Below, piece by piece: positions 26,410-33,409 of a DNA stretch of 33,409 bases. The DNA is from Deltaproteobacteria bacterium (lineage in GTDB: Bacteria; Myxococcota_A; Polyangia; JAAYKL01). Position 1 is the stretch's first letter; every line of letters begins with the position of its first letter. Under the pieces are notes generated by a model. The model did no database searches. It was not told where the DNA came from and was given only the letters and a program-made list of their open reading frames with translations. A program made the position numbers and the translations under genes. The stretch lies in contig JAFGQN010000092.1 of NCBI GenBank assembly GCA_016935665.1, positions 1-33,409 of the forward strand, in the 5' to 3' direction.

Positions 26410-27831
26410 ATGGGAATAAAGAACGGGTTTCGATTTTTGAGTGTTGTGTTTCTGGTATATACGACACATTTGGGGGCTCAGGAAATTGACAATCAGCCGC
26501 AGAATGATACGGCGGGGGCGCGACTGGAAATCGGTGCTGAGGGGGTATCCGCGGACGGCCTCGAAGAGGACGCCGAGAGTGAAGAGAATGGAGCCGAGGG
26601 CGACAAGGATGGGGAGAAGGGCAAAAAGAAGAAAAAAAAGGTTCAAAATGATGCGCCGCGCTTCATAAAAAAGCTCTCCAATAAATCCAAACGCGAAATT
26701 AAAGGCCGCGTTTTCGCCTATTACCAATTCTCAGACCGGGAAGGAAAGCACAACCGACTCGTGCTGGATGTGGCGCGGTTGAATCTTGCGTGGCGATATG
26801 GTCGCGTTGCAGAGGCCGTCCTGAAATACGATTTTGCCGGACTGGTTAGGAATGAGGAAATAAAAGATGGATTGCGCGATGCGTATGTACGGATTGAGCC
26901 GGCGAAGTTTTTTGGTCTTCAGATGGGACAGTTTAAAAAGCCATTCAGCCGAATTGAGCTCACATCCCGAGGAAAACTGTCTGCGTTTTCGCGGGGGGCG
27001 GCCAATAGTTACGCGGTGGGCTTTCTCGGTTTCGGAGATCGGGATTTGGGACTGATGGTTAGCGGTCGATTGATTAAGCACATCAAACTCGATTATTTCG
27101 CGGGGATTTTTAACGGTGTGGCGGAGAACGGGATTGACGTGAAATCCTCCAGTTTTGACTACACATTCCGGCTGGAAGCGAGCCCGGCAAAATGGCTGGA
27201 ACTGGGGGCGGCGGCATCGGCGCATCGGGTCACAAAGAACGATTTCGGTGAGTTTTTTGATGCCTCCGAGTACGAGGAGTTGGATGACAACGATTTCCCC
27301 GACTGGATAAATCCGGATGAACGTTTAGTGTTTGGCAGTTATCAGGAGTATGCGCTGAAAAACTTTAAACTGGAGTATCCCTGGCTCTCGGGCACTCATT
27401 GGATGGGGGAGGTGGATGCCGAACTGGAGTTTGGTGATTTTTGTGCGCTGATTGAGTTCATGGGCGGTCAGAACTGGTGGTTTAAGTATTCGCCCTGGCT
27501 TTGGAGCATCACAACACTATTCAGTTATAAAATCCCCCTGTTTGATGGCGTCATGGCCGTGGAGCCGGTGTTCTTTGCAGAATTATTGAATATCAGTGAT
27601 GACGACTGGGCCTGGCGGGCGCGGATGCTGCAATTGTCGCCAGGGGTAAATGTGCATTTTGGAGATGATTTCAGGTTGATGGTGCATGGACAGATCACCC
27701 GGACGAAGCCCGGCAGTGACGCGGAAGATGAAATAAATGAGGCGGGGCTGGCGGGCTTTTGGCCCGGGGAGTGGCCCGGCAGTTTTGAATCCGCCAATGC
27801 GATTTACATCCAGCTGGGATTTGCGAACTGA
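26410..27831 (+). CDS. Phosphate-selective-type porin (OprO/OprP family)
   Basis: 473 residues from the ATG at 26410, chosen because it starts a compact signal peptide (MGIKNGFRFLSVVFLVYTTHLGA) and has AAGGA 8 nt upstream. ATGs at 26362 and 26368 would add a Cys-rich N-terminal extension. After the signal comes a charged linker (EEDAESEENG, then KGKKKKKK), possibly coiled. The barrel follows, with alternating beta strands typical of OprP-like porins: RVFAYYQFSDREG, LNLAWRYG, VLKYDFAGL, LRDAYVRIEP, LQMGQFKKPFSRIELTSRG, FGDRDLGLMVSG, and a final aromatic strand IYIQLGFAN. It sits in the outer membrane. Selectivity for phosphate or polyphosphate is a family property, not proven here. The CotH-fusion gene follows 26 nt downstream. 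Confidence 0.8.
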   Translation: MGIKNGFRFLSVVFLVYTTHLGAQEIDNQPQNDTAGARLEIGAEGVSADGLEEDAESEENGAEGDKDGEKGKKKKKKVQNDAPRFIKKLSNKSKREIKGRVFAYYQFSDREGKHNRLVLDVARLNLAWRYGRVAEAVLKYDFAGLVRNEEIKDGLRDAYVRIEPAKFFGLQMGQFKKPFSRIELTSRGKLSAFSRGAANSYAVGFLGFGDRDLGLMVSGRLIKHIKLDYFAGIFNGVAENGIDVKSSSFDYTFRLEASPAKWLELGAAASAHRVTKNDFGEFFDASEYEELDDNDFPDWINPDERLVFGSYQEYALKNFKLEYPWLSGTHWMGEVDAELEFGDFCALIEFMGGQNWWFKYSPWLWSITTLFSYKIPLFDGVMAVEPVFFAELLNISDDDWAWRARMLQLSPGVNVHFGDDFRLMVHGQITRTKPGSDAEDEINEAGLAGFWPGEWPGSFESANAIYIQLGFAN

Positions 27832-27857
27832 AGACTTATCTCGTCGAGGAATTTTGT

Positions 27858-30833
27858 ATGGACTATTTTTGGAAAAGATTGATTCGCATGCGACTGATGT
27901 CTGCGATTATCCTCTCATTACCGGGTGTCTTTTTATGCGTTTGGTATTCCAGCAGTGCGGTGCTGAAACTGTTAAGCTATCAGACGGCGCTCGGTGAGAA
28001 AGTGGCGATGGATTTTGAGCTGTTCCAGGTGTACTTACACGACATTCTCCAACGGGATGTCAACTGGATTGTGTACAGTGACGAACCCGAAAAATCGACT
28101 ATCGATCTGTTCAATCTGAATATTTCCAAAGGGGACTTGATAACCATGTATTCGCAGGCGGATAAAGACGATGATCGTCTGTACGTTCCCGCGAGATTAT
28201 GTTTGAACTATCAGGTGCAGTGTCGCGATGTGGAGGTGCGTCTTCGCGGCAGTCGCCACTGGCATCTTTTATCCAGAAAAAAATCCCTGAAAATACGCGT
28301 CACCGATGGGAAGCCCTTTCACGGACACGAGGTGTTCAATCTGGTGAATCAGGTATCGCCCATGGTGGTGGGACAAAAAGTGATTTCGGACGTGGCCGAT
28401 GAAAATGGCGTGATGGTGCCCACGTACTCATTTGTGCGATTGCTGTTGAATGGCGAAGATTTGGGGGTGCTGCACTTTCAGGCACAGCCGGACGATTCCC
28501 TGTTCCGCCGCAAGGCCATCATGTTTTCCGATTTTTATTCCGGTGACCTGAACAAAAAAGCCGACCCGATGGCATTGTGGAATGATGTGGCGTTGTGGAA
28601 CAAAGTTACCTCTCGTTTGCACTCCAACAAGCACGATGTGCAGCGTCTGAAGGAATTTTTGCACCATATTACTCAATCGTCGTATCATGATTTTGCCCGT
28701 TACGCCCGGCAGCATGTTAACTTTGAAGCGTTTGCCGCTTTCGAAGCCATTGATGTGGTGTGTGGTATTGAACAGCATGGTTTTCGCGAAAATCAGAAAC
28801 TGTATTTCGACCCCTATATCGGCAGCTGGGTGCCGGTAGCCTGGGATTTGGCAGGGTTTAAACACAGCGGTGTGATTAATCGCGTTGAAAATCCCATTAC
28901 TATTCGACTCAAGATGATTCCGGAATACCGCGCCATGCGCAACAAGGCTGTCTGGGAACTGCTCAATGGCGACGCCAACACCAATCGCATTCGCAAGCGT
29001 GCTCGAAAACAGCTGGAGAAAATTATTCCGGAACTCACCAATGACAGACTCTTTTCGGCGTACAAACTGCTGCCGAAAGTGAATGAATTTGCGTTTAAAA
29101 TGTTGCGCCCCATGGACATGGACAAACTGAATCTGGTGCTTGAATCGGAGATGTTGTCCTATGAACGCCGTCATGCATTTTTGCTCAATCAGCTTCAAAA
29201 AAACGAGTTTTATTATCAGCGCGGCGCGACAATGGAAGTTGCGCCCACACCAGTTGAGCCTGTATCTGCCGAGCCATCTGACTCAGATGTCACGGAAAGT
29301 GGCGAATTATCGGCGGGGGATACCGCCGCTTCTGATGCCTCGGTAGACGTCGCAAATGGCGAGACTGCTGAAGAAGATGCGCCAAAACCGGAAGCAGGCG
29401 TTTTATACCGCACGCCACTGGACATTATTGTGGCTGGCGAGACAGGCGTGACGTTAAGAGATATTTCGGTGGCGTTCGATACAGACTGCTGGCATCCCGT
29501 CTGGAAGATACTGATGGGGAATACGGTGGTTGCAACCGCAGACAAATCCACCTCGGCAACGTTTACCTTTGATGAAACTCTCTATGCGGCAGTGGCATTG
29601 ACTGAGCGAATGAAGGGGGATGCGGATTTGACGCGAATCGAGGTGGCAACCGTTCCAACCAGTTATCCGTTAATGATGGAATCCAGTTGCAAACCAGGCA
29701 ATGTGGATATTTTTGCCACCCATGAAATAACCCAAAATCGGATTCGGGCACAGAAACCGGACGCAGAAGTACTGGCGATGCTGCCTAAAACCTTTCCATC
29801 TGAACAGGACGTGCCGCAATTCAGTGTTGGTGTTCTGAGTCCCCATCCCCAAACAATGACCACGCCTGAGATTAAACAGATTCAATTGGGGCCGGGGATT
29901 GTCAAAGTGGTCAAAACACGCGTTTTCAACGAATATACACACGTCACCATTGCGCCGGGAACCACTTTCGAAATGGGCAACAATGTTTCCATGCTGTTTA
30001 AAGGCCAGGTGATGATGAACGGCGTCGCGGGCAACCCCATTGTGTTCAAACAAAGCGGTGAGAAGCCCTGGGGCGGCGTGGCGCTGCAGGGCCGCAACAC
30101 AGCCGGTTCGATTATATCCAATGTACAGCTGGAGGATGGGAGCAACATTGTTGGTCAGCCTGTTGTATATACATCCATGCTGAACCTCCACAATAGTGAG
30201 AATATAATTGTGCAGGGGTGCAAAATCCGCAACAACCATGGGCTTTGGGATGCCTTCCACGGAGCGTATGTGAAAAACCTGAAGATTGCTGATCTGACTG
30301 TGGAAAATGTGACGATGGACGCAGTGGATATTGAATTTTGTACGGCGGATATCACGCGGTTGTTTGTGAGGAAAACCGGCGACGATGGGTTGGATTTGAT
30401 GGATTCCGAGGTTCGGTTCAGCGATAGCGTGATCATTGGATGCAAACAGCACGGCATCTCCGCAGGAGAGAACAGTTGGTTGAAAGCCACCGATTTTCTG
30501 GTGGCAAGGAACGTCAATGGCGTGTTTGGCAAGGACGCTTCGAAAATTGAGATTGGGACGGGGCTGTTGATGCGAAACGAGACCGGTGTTCGTGTCGGCA
30601 AGCCAACCGGTTTGTATAGTGGTGACGTCGAAGTTGCGGCCAGTTCGCTCTATATATTGGGGGCAAAGAAACTGGTCACTCGAGCGGACCGTAAAAAAAA
30701 TCGCCTGGATGACGGGAAGATTCTTTTCGGATTTGTGGACGACAGACCCCTGCGTCATTTCTTTTCGGACGTCATTGATATCAGTGGCCCCGAGGCCCTG
30801 GATGAGTGGCTGTCAGAGAGAGAGGTTCATTGA
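27858..30833 (+). CDS. CotH-kinase-like domain fused to a right-handed beta-helix, membrane-anchored
   Basis: 991 residues. An N-terminal membrane helix (LMSAIILSLPGVFLCVWYSSS) anchors it, so most lies outside the cytoplasm. Residues about 95-450 are CotH-like: VEVRLRGSRHWHLLSRKKSLKIRV near 125-148, AFEAIDVVCGIEQHG, ENQKLYFDP, and VPVAWDLAGF near 330. Family members with kinase activity usually show WD-x-D; here the second Asp is Ala. A Pro/Glu/Ala/Ser-rich linker (about 459-510) and a beta-sandwich-like segment lead to a beta-helix (about 690-930) with repeated short strands (VKNLKIADLTVENVTMDAVDIE, GLDLMDSEVRFSDSVIIGC). CotH of Bacillus phosphorylates spore-coat proteins. The stop overlaps the next start by 1 nt (TGATG). 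Confidence 0.85.
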   Translation: MDYFWKRLIRMRLMSAIILSLPGVFLCVWYSSSAVLKLLSYQTALGEKVAMDFELFQVYLHDILQRDVNWIVYSDEPEKSTIDLFNLNISKGDLITMYSQADKDDDRLYVPARLCLNYQVQCRDVEVRLRGSRHWHLLSRKKSLKIRVTDGKPFHGHEVFNLVNQVSPMVVGQKVISDVADENGVMVPTYSFVRLLLNGEDLGVLHFQAQPDDSLFRRKAIMFSDFYSGDLNKKADPMALWNDVALWNKVTSRLHSNKHDVQRLKEFLHHITQSSYHDFARYARQHVNFEAFAAFEAIDVVCGIEQHGFRENQKLYFDPYIGSWVPVAWDLAGFKHSGVINRVENPITIRLKMIPEYRAMRNKAVWELLNGDANTNRIRKRARKQLEKIIPELTNDRLFSAYKLLPKVNEFAFKMLRPMDMDKLNLVLESEMLSYERRHAFLLNQLQKNEFYYQRGATMEVAPTPVEPVSAEPSDSDVTESGELSAGDTAASDASVDVANGETAEEDAPKPEAGVLYRTPLDIIVAGETGVTLRDISVAFDTDCWHPVWKILMGNTVVATADKSTSATFTFDETLYAAVALTERMKGDADLTRIEVATVPTSYPLMMESSCKPGNVDIFATHEITQNRIRAQKPDAEVLAMLPKTFPSEQDVPQFSVGVLSPHPQTMTTPEIKQIQLGPGIVKVVKTRVFNEYTHVTIAPGTTFEMGNNVSMLFKGQVMMNGVAGNPIVFKQSGEKPWGGVALQGRNTAGSIISNVQLEDGSNIVGQPVVYTSMLNLHNSENIIVQGCKIRNNHGLWDAFHGAYVKNLKIADLTVENVTMDAVDIEFCTADITRLFVRKTGDDGLDLMDSEVRFSDSVIIGCKQHGISAGENSWLKATDFLVARNVNGVFGKDASKIEIGTGLLMRNETGVRVGKPTGLYSGDVEVAASSLYILGAKKLVTRADRKKNRLDDGKILFGFVDDRPLRHFFSDVIDISGPEALDEWLSEREVH

Positions 30834-31375
30834 TGAAGCAAAGGTTTTCCCCCACACCGGGCTTTTGGTTGCTGATGGGAACATCATTGGCGGTATTGAT
30901 ATTTTTTATCTGGGGATTTTCCACGCCCAGGCTGGATCGGATATGGGAATTGGAGGAAGGGTTGAAGACCGGGCGTGTGACACAGTTATCCCGGTCCGAG
31001 AAAAACACATTTTACGATGTGTTCGAGGACTACCCCGATTATCTCGAAGAACTGGCGGGACGGCGCGGAATCGATTTGATGAGCTCCAATTCCGATGGCT
31101 TGTCGTTGACGGACAAACTGGTGCTGATTCGTAAGGCTGCTTTAAGTGATTGCGGAAATTTCGTTTTGGATGTGAGCGGTGAACAATCGGAATTCCCCAT
31201 CATCTTCAGTGTTCAGGGACGCAGTTGGCAAAAAGAAGTGGAGGTGAAGGTCAGTGGGCGCAATACAGTCTTGATGCCCAAAGACGTGCTGGTTCCGGAA
31301 TTCATCGAGGTCGCTCGAAAAAATAATAATGGGCAAATCGGCAATGTCGATGTGAAAGTCAGGTTTTGTGAATAA
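30833..31375 (+). CDS. Single-pass membrane protein of the CotH-VTC-DUF4956 operon, unknown family
   Basis: 180 residues. Not recognised. One N-terminal transmembrane helix (FWLLMGTSLAVLIFFIWGF) is followed by a soluble domain of about 145 residues, presumably periplasmic. The latter half looks like beta strands (CGNFVLDVSGEQSEFPIIFSVQG, WQKEVEVKVSG, VDVKVRF). Two cysteines (in SDCGNF and at the C-terminus, RFCE) might form a disulfide. The ATG overlaps the CotH stop (TGATG) and its own stop overlaps the VTC start (TAATG), so expression is tied to both neighbours. It may bridge the CotH-fusion protein and the cytosolic VTC/DUF4956 pair. Confidence 0.82.
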   Translation: MKQRFSPTPGFWLLMGTSLAVLIFFIWGFSTPRLDRIWELEEGLKTGRVTQLSRSEKNTFYDVFEDYPDYLEELAGRRGIDLMSSNSDGLSLTDKLVLIRKAALSDCGNFVLDVSGEQSEFPIIFSVQGRSWQKEVEVKVSGRNTVLMPKDVLVPEFIEVARKNNNGQIGNVDVKVRFCE

Positions 31376-32154
31376 TGGTAATTCGACGATTCAACAGATA
31401 CGAACTCAAATATATTATTCCAATCGAGGTCCGGGATCGACTCATTGAGGACATGTTAAAAAATGTCCAACCCGATCCCTATAGTGGTATGGACGGATAT
31501 CCACTGGTGAGTCTGTATTACGATAGCCCTGATTTGGAGTGCTATTGGAACAAAATTGAGGGGATTAAATTCCGGCGCAAGTTGCGGCTGCGCATCTATC
31601 CGGCGAACCCTATCGAAACCACAACCAAAGGCATGGTGGAAATTAAGCAGCGCATCAATCGCACGGTTCAAAAAAAGCGGGTGAAGATGCCGCTGGACAT
31701 GGCGCACACCTTATGCACCACCGGTTACATGCCACCGGATTTCGAATTGGATGAGCTGGATGAGCAGGTGGTCAATGAAGTGCAGTTTATGGTGCACCGC
31801 CTGCAACTGCAACCCGCCTGCATCACCGCATATCATCGGCAGGCCTTTATGGGGTCACAATACGAGCCGGGCCTGAGAATTACATTTGATACCAATGTTA
31901 GCTATCGATGCCATGAACTGATTGTAAATGCCAATACAAATAATCATCTGTTTCTCCCGAGGGGATGGACGATTTTGGAAGTAAAAGCCAACGACAGGAT
32001 ACCTGAATGGGTAACCACGATGCTGGGAAGACATAACTGTGAACTGCGCAGAGTAAGTAAATACTGTGCCGGAATTGCCATGGACAGGATGCAGGACATG
32101 ATGCATCTGGCCATGTCGCCAATTCCTGAATTGGAAGGAAAAAACAATGGATGA
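31375..32154 (+). CDS. VTC domain protein (polyphosphate polymerase-like)
   Basis: 259 residues. The VTC domain of yeast Vtc4 makes polyphosphate from ATP inside a basic tunnel. Here the family hallmarks are RRFNRYELKYIIP at the N-terminus, LYYDSPDLECYWNKIEG, the basic strand FRRKLRLRIY, EIKQRINRTVQKKR, and the C-terminal ILEVKANDRIPEWV (a Glu-x-Lys near the domain end). No membrane segment, so cytosolic and probably held at the membrane by DUF4956. Activity of bacterial standalone VTC proteins is mostly inferred. It starts in the stop codon of the previous gene and its end overlaps the DUF4956 start by 8 nt. Confidence 0.88.
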   Translation: MVIRRFNRYELKYIIPIEVRDRLIEDMLKNVQPDPYSGMDGYPLVSLYYDSPDLECYWNKIEGIKFRRKLRLRIYPANPIETTTKGMVEIKQRINRTVQKKRVKMPLDMAHTLCTTGYMPPDFELDELDEQVVNEVQFMVHRLQLQPACITAYHRQAFMGSQYEPGLRITFDTNVSYRCHELIVNANTNNHLFLPRGWTILEVKANDRIPEWVTTMLGRHNCELRRVSKYCAGIAMDRMQDMMHLAMSPIPELEGKNNG

Positions 32155-32842
32155 ACTGCTCAAAGATGTGGAACGATTTGGAGATCTGACAGGAACTTTC
32201 ACCCTTACCGACATGTTCCTGGTAATGGGGCTGAGCTTTGTACTGGCCATGGTGGTTGGGTATATGTACAAGATAACCCACCGGGGCATTTCTTATTCGC
32301 AGACCTACGTGCACACGCTGGTGATTATGGGAACCACCATCGCATTGATTATGTTGATTGTAGGCTCCAATATTGCCCGTGCGTTCGCTTTGGTTGGCGC
32401 GCTGTCCATTGTGCGATTCAGGAACGCAATGAAAGAGACCCGCGATATCGGATTCATTTTCATGGCCATGGCGGTGGGGATGGCAGTCGGTACACGGTTC
32501 TACATGCTGGCGGTGTTCGCGACGCTACTGCTGAGTGTAATGGTTTTCATTATGTTCAAATTCAATCTGTTTGCCAAAGTAATCAACGAACGCGTTCTGC
32601 GCGTGCAAATGCCTGTCGATCGCCAGTACGAGCAGGTTCTGGAAGAACCATTTCGAAAATATCTCGAAGACTATCGACTTATATCTGTGGAAACTGTTCG
32701 CGCCGGGGTTCTGCTGGAGGTGATTTACTCCATTACCCTTAAAAAGGGGCAGGAACCCAAAGACCTGCTGGAGAGCATCCGCAAATTCAACGACAATCAG
32801 AAAGTTTCGCTGGTCCTTGGACAACAGGAAATTGATTTATAA
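32147..32842 (+). CDS. DUF4956 membrane protein
   Basis: 231 residues. Four or five transmembrane segments occupy about 20-142 (MFLVMGLSFVLAMVVGYMY, TLVIMGTTIALIMLIVG, then two more), with the family-defining loop GALSIVRFRNAMKETRDIGF between them. A cytosolic domain of about 85 residues follows (VLRVQMPVDRQY, VLLEVIYSITLKKG, SLVLGQQEIDL), which looks ferredoxin-like, alternating strand and helix. DUF4956 proteins are commonly encoded next to VTC proteins. The conserved Arg/Lys/Asp loop could be part of an ion or phosphate path, but no transport function is established to my knowledge. Last gene of the operon. Confidence 0.9.
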   Translation: MDELLKDVERFGDLTGTFTLTDMFLVMGLSFVLAMVVGYMYKITHRGISYSQTYVHTLVIMGTTIALIMLIVGSNIARAFALVGALSIVRFRNAMKETRDIGFIFMAMAVGMAVGTRFYMLAVFATLLLSVMVFIMFKFNLFAKVINERVLRVQMPVDRQYEQVLEEPFRKYLEDYRLISVETVRAGVLLEVIYSITLKKGQEPKDLLESIRKFNDNQKVSLVLGQQEIDL

Positions 32843-32895
32843 GCCATCCATTTCGTTTCTTTCATTTTCTGAATCACCACAAAGTCTTTCGTAAA

Positions 32896-32922
32896 TGTTA
32901 CGTCGCCCTGTAGTGCGTAACA
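32896..32922. promoter_or_regulatory. Perfect 7-bp inverted repeat next to a promoter (possible operator)
   Basis: TGTTACG (32896-32902) and CGTAACA (32916-32922) are exact inverted arms separated by 13 nt; their centres are 20 nt apart, about two helical turns. The right arm ends one base before the -35 hexamer at 32924. No U-tract follows, so it is more likely a dimeric-regulator site than a terminator. Confidence 0.45.
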
Positions 32923-32923
32923 C

Positions 32924-32953
32924 TTGGACCATTGAAGCAAAGCGATGTATAAT
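32924..32953 (+). promoter_or_regulatory. Sigma-70-type promoter for the small gene at 33023
   Basis: TTGGAC (32924-32929) and a perfect TATAAT (32948-32953) are 18 bp apart. The leader to the ATG at 33023 would be about 62 nt. It is the best consensus-like promoter I found in the window. Confidence 0.6.
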
Positions 32954-33022
32954 TACACACAATGCAGAACATATTGCGCACTGCATGTTTATTAAATGGA
33001 ATCTGCTTTTGTGGGGTGACGC

Positions 33023-33322
33023 ATGAAAAAACAGTTGGAGACCAATGTGTTGGCAAACAATGGAAATTCATCGGATTTATCTGCTCAAATTCGGTTTAAG
33101 GAAGCCCTGCTTGAATGCGTACTTTCTCTTCAGGGAAAATTTAAAAATCGATCCGACCTGGGCTGGTTACTTTCCATAGCTGCCGGAAGCGCTGGAACTC
33201 TGATGGCGGTTTTAAATGGCAAAAAAGCACAAAATTTCAATCAAATCATTCGAGAACTGGAACAGCATATTATGCTGTTGAAAGTCGAAGAAAAATTCAT
33301 GAAATCCCGGTTTGAATCATAG
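33023..33322 (+). CDS. Small protein of unknown function
   Basis: 99 residues; GGGGTGA lies 3-5 nt before the ATG. No family recognised. It is helical: IRFKEALLECVLSLQGKF, then a weakly hydrophobic Gly/Ala stretch (LGWLLSIAAGSAGTLMAVLNG) that may be an amphipathic or membrane-associated segment, then a charged helix (FNQIIRELEQHIMLLKVEEKFM) likely to form a coiled coil. Its own promoter with an adjacent inverted repeat suggests separate regulation from the DUF4956 operon. The next gene follows 37 nt downstream and may be co-transcribed. Confidence 0.7.
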   Translation: MKKQLETNVLANNGNSSDLSAQIRFKEALLECVLSLQGKFKNRSDLGWLLSIAAGSAGTLMAVLNGKKAQNFNQIIRELEQHIMLLKVEEKFMKSRFES

Positions 33323-33359
33323 CCATCTGTAAGGTCTCTTTCTGGAGGAAGGCACCAAT

Positions 33360-33409
33360 ATGGATTTTGCGGGAGTCAGGGCAATCGCAAGAATGAAATG
33401 TTTTCTAAA
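33360..33409 (+). CDS. Start of a further gene, cut by the window edge
   Basis: An ATG at 33360 with an excellent ribosome site GGAGGAAGG (33344-33352) opens a frame MDFAGVRAIARMKCFL with no stop before the end of the window. Sixteen residues are too few to identify it. The alternation of hydrophobic and basic residues would suit the N-terminus of a membrane protein such as a transporter permease, but this is a guess. Confidence 0.5.
   Translation, partial: MDFAGVRAIARMKCFL

Noticed and set aside
29670-30758. 362-codon frame antisense to the CotH/beta-helix gene
   Set aside because: It lies fully opposite a well-supported gene, is rich in His and Gln as antisense frames often are, and has no recognisable domain.

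Overview
The window looks like a chromosomal segment of a Gram-negative bacterium of the deltaproteobacterial or Myxococcota type. Signs of this are a lipoprotein combining Myxococcus-type cysteine-rich repeats (DUF4215) with a fibro-slime domain, Asp/Gly-rich linkers behind surface proteins, J-domain/TPR proteins beside a second-type DnaK, and outer-membrane functions (LptF/G-family permease, OprP-type porin). By eye the base composition is moderate, lower than in typical Myxococcus, so I do not name a genus. I see no rRNA, tRNA, CRISPR array, insertion sequence or prophage.

Layout. 1-3.0 kb: two converging surface-protein genes, a sialate O-acetylesterase-like esterase cut by the window edge and the DUF4215/fibro-slime lipoprotein. 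3.1-4.9 kb: glmS on the minus strand. 4.9-5.4 kb: a non-coding stretch with two overlapping inverted repeats. 5.4-8.4 kb: a secreted gingipain-type (C25) cysteine peptidase. 8.5-14.7 kb: a housekeeping run, dprA-topA-xerC-hslV-hslU, whose order matches the dprA/topA/xerC/hslVU neighbourhood of Firmicutes and many deltaproteobacteria. 14.9-19.6 kb: a three-gene unit encoding a J-domain/TPR protein, a DnaK-family Hsp70 and a TPR/winged-helix-like protein; the first and third share a small C-R-x-x-x-x-L-L helical domain.

19.7-23.3 kb is a closely spaced minus-strand operon: an acidic helical-repeat protein, argF, an SGNH hydrolase, a low-molecular-weight protein tyrosine phosphatase and a fructosamine-3-kinase-family enzyme. 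The last two plausibly form a two-step protein deglycation pair. 23.4-26.1 kb on the plus strand carries an LptF/LptG-family permease, tatA and a class I aminotransferase.

26.4-32.8 kb is the most interesting part. An OprP-type porin is followed 26 nt later by a CotH-kinase/beta-helix fusion, a single-pass membrane protein, a VTC-type (polyphosphate polymerase-like) protein and a DUF4956 membrane protein. The last four genes overlap by 1, 1 and 8 nt, so they are very probably translationally coupled. The CotH + VTC + DUF4956 association recurs in bacteria but its function is unknown to me; the porin and the beta-helix fusion suggest an envelope system linked to phosphate or polyphosphate. The window ends with a small unknown gene behind a good promoter with an adjacent inverted repeat, and the first codons of another gene.
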